Assembly: GCA_003509545.1 (NCBI GenBank)
Contig: DOLC01000093.1
Coordinates: 1-6,103, forward strand
Origin: Peptococcaceae bacterium
Lineage (GTDB): Bacteria > Bacillota > DSM-521 > Neomoorellales > Neomoorellaceae
DNA length: 6,103 nucleotides
Direction: 5' to 3'
Shown: positions 5,686 through 6,103 of the stretch, one piece after another
Numbering within the stretch: position 1 is the first letter of the stretch
How the letters are laid out: each line of letters starts with the position of its first letter
Program-made: the position numbers and the translations under genes
Notes under the pieces: model-generated
The model's database searches: none
Told to the model about the DNA's origin: nothing
The model's input: the letters and a program-made list of their open reading frames with translations, nothing else

Positions 5686-5950
5686 GCCCCGCTCCGGTAA
5701 ACTCCATGACCGCCGCCGGCGTAGGCGGGCATCCCCTCTCCAGGGCTTGTAGAATCTGGCGTCGGGTTACCCCCCGGCAGTAACAAAGGGGAACATCCGG
5801 CCCTTCTTCTTTGAGCCAGACGGCCACCTTAACCTCGTCCCTGCTAAAGGACCGGCCGGAAGGAGAATAATAAACCACGTCACACGACGGGGTGGGGCAC
5901 AAAAAATACGCCTCGTCCCCCACGAGGGAGGCCTTTTCGTCGGCAAGCAT
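5669..5950 (-). CDS. CopZ-type [2Fe-2S]/zinc protein, frameshifted near its 3' end
   Basis: As read, 93 residues. FLCPTPSCDVVYY (16-28) and PLCYCRGVT (54-62) are hallmarks of the N-terminal domain of archaeal-type CopZ copper chaperones, which binds zinc and a [2Fe-2S] cluster. C18 and C23 would be zinc-side ligands and C56 and C58 cluster ligands. The remaining cluster cysteines (SC and RCC) lie in the other frame, at 5583-5685. The usual N-terminal Cys pair, about 20 residues earlier, is absent: a stop codon lies two codons before the ATG and repeat sequence occupies the space. The ATG has GAGGT five bases upstream, supplied by the repeat. No C-terminal heavy-metal-associated domain follows. 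It is upstream of, and co-oriented with, the DUF763 gene. Role: probably metal or redox handling in the cytoplasm; copper transfer is unproven. Confidence 0.75.
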   Translation of the reverse strand: MLADEKASLVGDEAYFLCPTPSCDVVYYSPSGRSFSRDEVKVAVWLKEEGPDVPLCYCRGVTRRQILQALERGCPPTPAAVMEFTGAGQGAAA

Positions 5951-5953
5951 GTT

Positions 5954-6052
5954 CTACCTCGAAAATAATTTCTCTCCAGGCCGCCATTGTTTTTGCTCGC
6001 TAAGTGGACCTCGCGGATCAGCCTACGGCTTAAGCCTCGGGCTCGGGCGGGG
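5954..6052 (-). repeat. Dispersed repeat, right inverted copy
   Basis: The reverse complement of this stretch matches 39-136. The two core blocks of 21 and 23 bases are identical, and similarity continues through CGGCC and TTTTCG to the GAGG next to the CopZ-like start. It contains a perfect 10-bp palindrome, GGCTTAAGCC (6028-6037). The two copies are not identical, so they are separate genomic copies rather than one sequence read twice. Confidence 0.8.
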
Positions 6053-6057
6053 TTCCC

Positions 6058-6103
6058 AGATCGGAAGAGCGTCGTGTAGGGAAAGAGTGTAGATCTCGGT
6101 GGC
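6058..6103 (-). other. Illumina adapter read-through
   Basis: AGATCGGAAGAGCGTCGTGT and the following bases are the reverse complement of the Illumina universal (P5-side) adapter, matching to all but the last base. It is library DNA, not genome. Confidence 0.98.

Noticed and set aside
38..6057. Composite transposon flanked by inverted repeats
   Set aside because: No transposase is present and the cargo is ordinary chromosomal genes. A third copy lies inside, and the flanks are diverged, which fits dispersed repeats better.
1..6103. CRISPR array or phage/defence system
   Set aside because: No regularly spaced identical repeats and no nuclease, helicase or phage structural gene is encoded.

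Overview
The insert between positions 38 and 6057 is high-GC bacterial chromosomal DNA. It probably comes from a strictly anaerobic, perhaps thermophilic, Gram-positive of the Moorella/Desulfotomaculum kind. The reasons are a short class III hybrid-cluster protein, a zinc-ribbon/HD-type protein of a sort I associate with such clostridia, a DUF763 protein, a CopZ-type iron-sulfur protein and an accDA operon with strong AGGAGG-like ribosome binding sites. Genus-level assignment is inference. Both outermost ends (1-37 and 6058-6103) are Illumina adapter, so the window is an untrimmed short-read contig.

Layout. A repeat of about 98 bp lies next to the left adapter (39-136). It is followed by a gene for a zinc-ribbon plus HD-like protein (239-898, +) whose HD histidines appear to be lost. 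A convergent gap (899-1021) holds a diverged third copy of the repeat. Next comes accD-accA (2804 to 1022, -), which overlap by 14 nt and encode the carboxyltransferase of acetyl-CoA carboxylase. A divergent regulatory region (2805-3093) contains an extended -10 promoter for accDA, a perfect CRP/FNR-type palindrome and a -10 for hcp. hcp (3094-4383, +) encodes a class III hybrid-cluster protein with all expected cluster ligands. A strong hairpin (4395-4430) separates it from the convergent DUF763 gene (5544 to 4450, -). Upstream of DUF763 on the same strand is a CopZ-type [2Fe-2S] protein gene (5950 to 5583). It appears frameshifted near its 3' end and short at its N-terminus, and it starts directly inside an inverted second copy of the repeat (5954-6052).

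How the parts work together. AccD and AccA form one enzyme of fatty-acid synthesis. Hcp handles nitric oxide or hydroxylamine-type nitrosative stress, and the palindrome is placed as expected for an activator of the CRP/FNR family, of which HcpR is the usual hcp regulator in anaerobes. The CopZ-like and DUF763 genes look like a two-gene unit of unknown purpose.

The main unexplained item is the repeat family. Its two terminal copies sit immediately upstream of inward-reading genes and carry Shine-Dalgarno-like ends. The third copy keeps a hairpin with changed arms. I see no CRISPR array, tRNA, rRNA, transposase or phage gene, and no convincing complete novel system.
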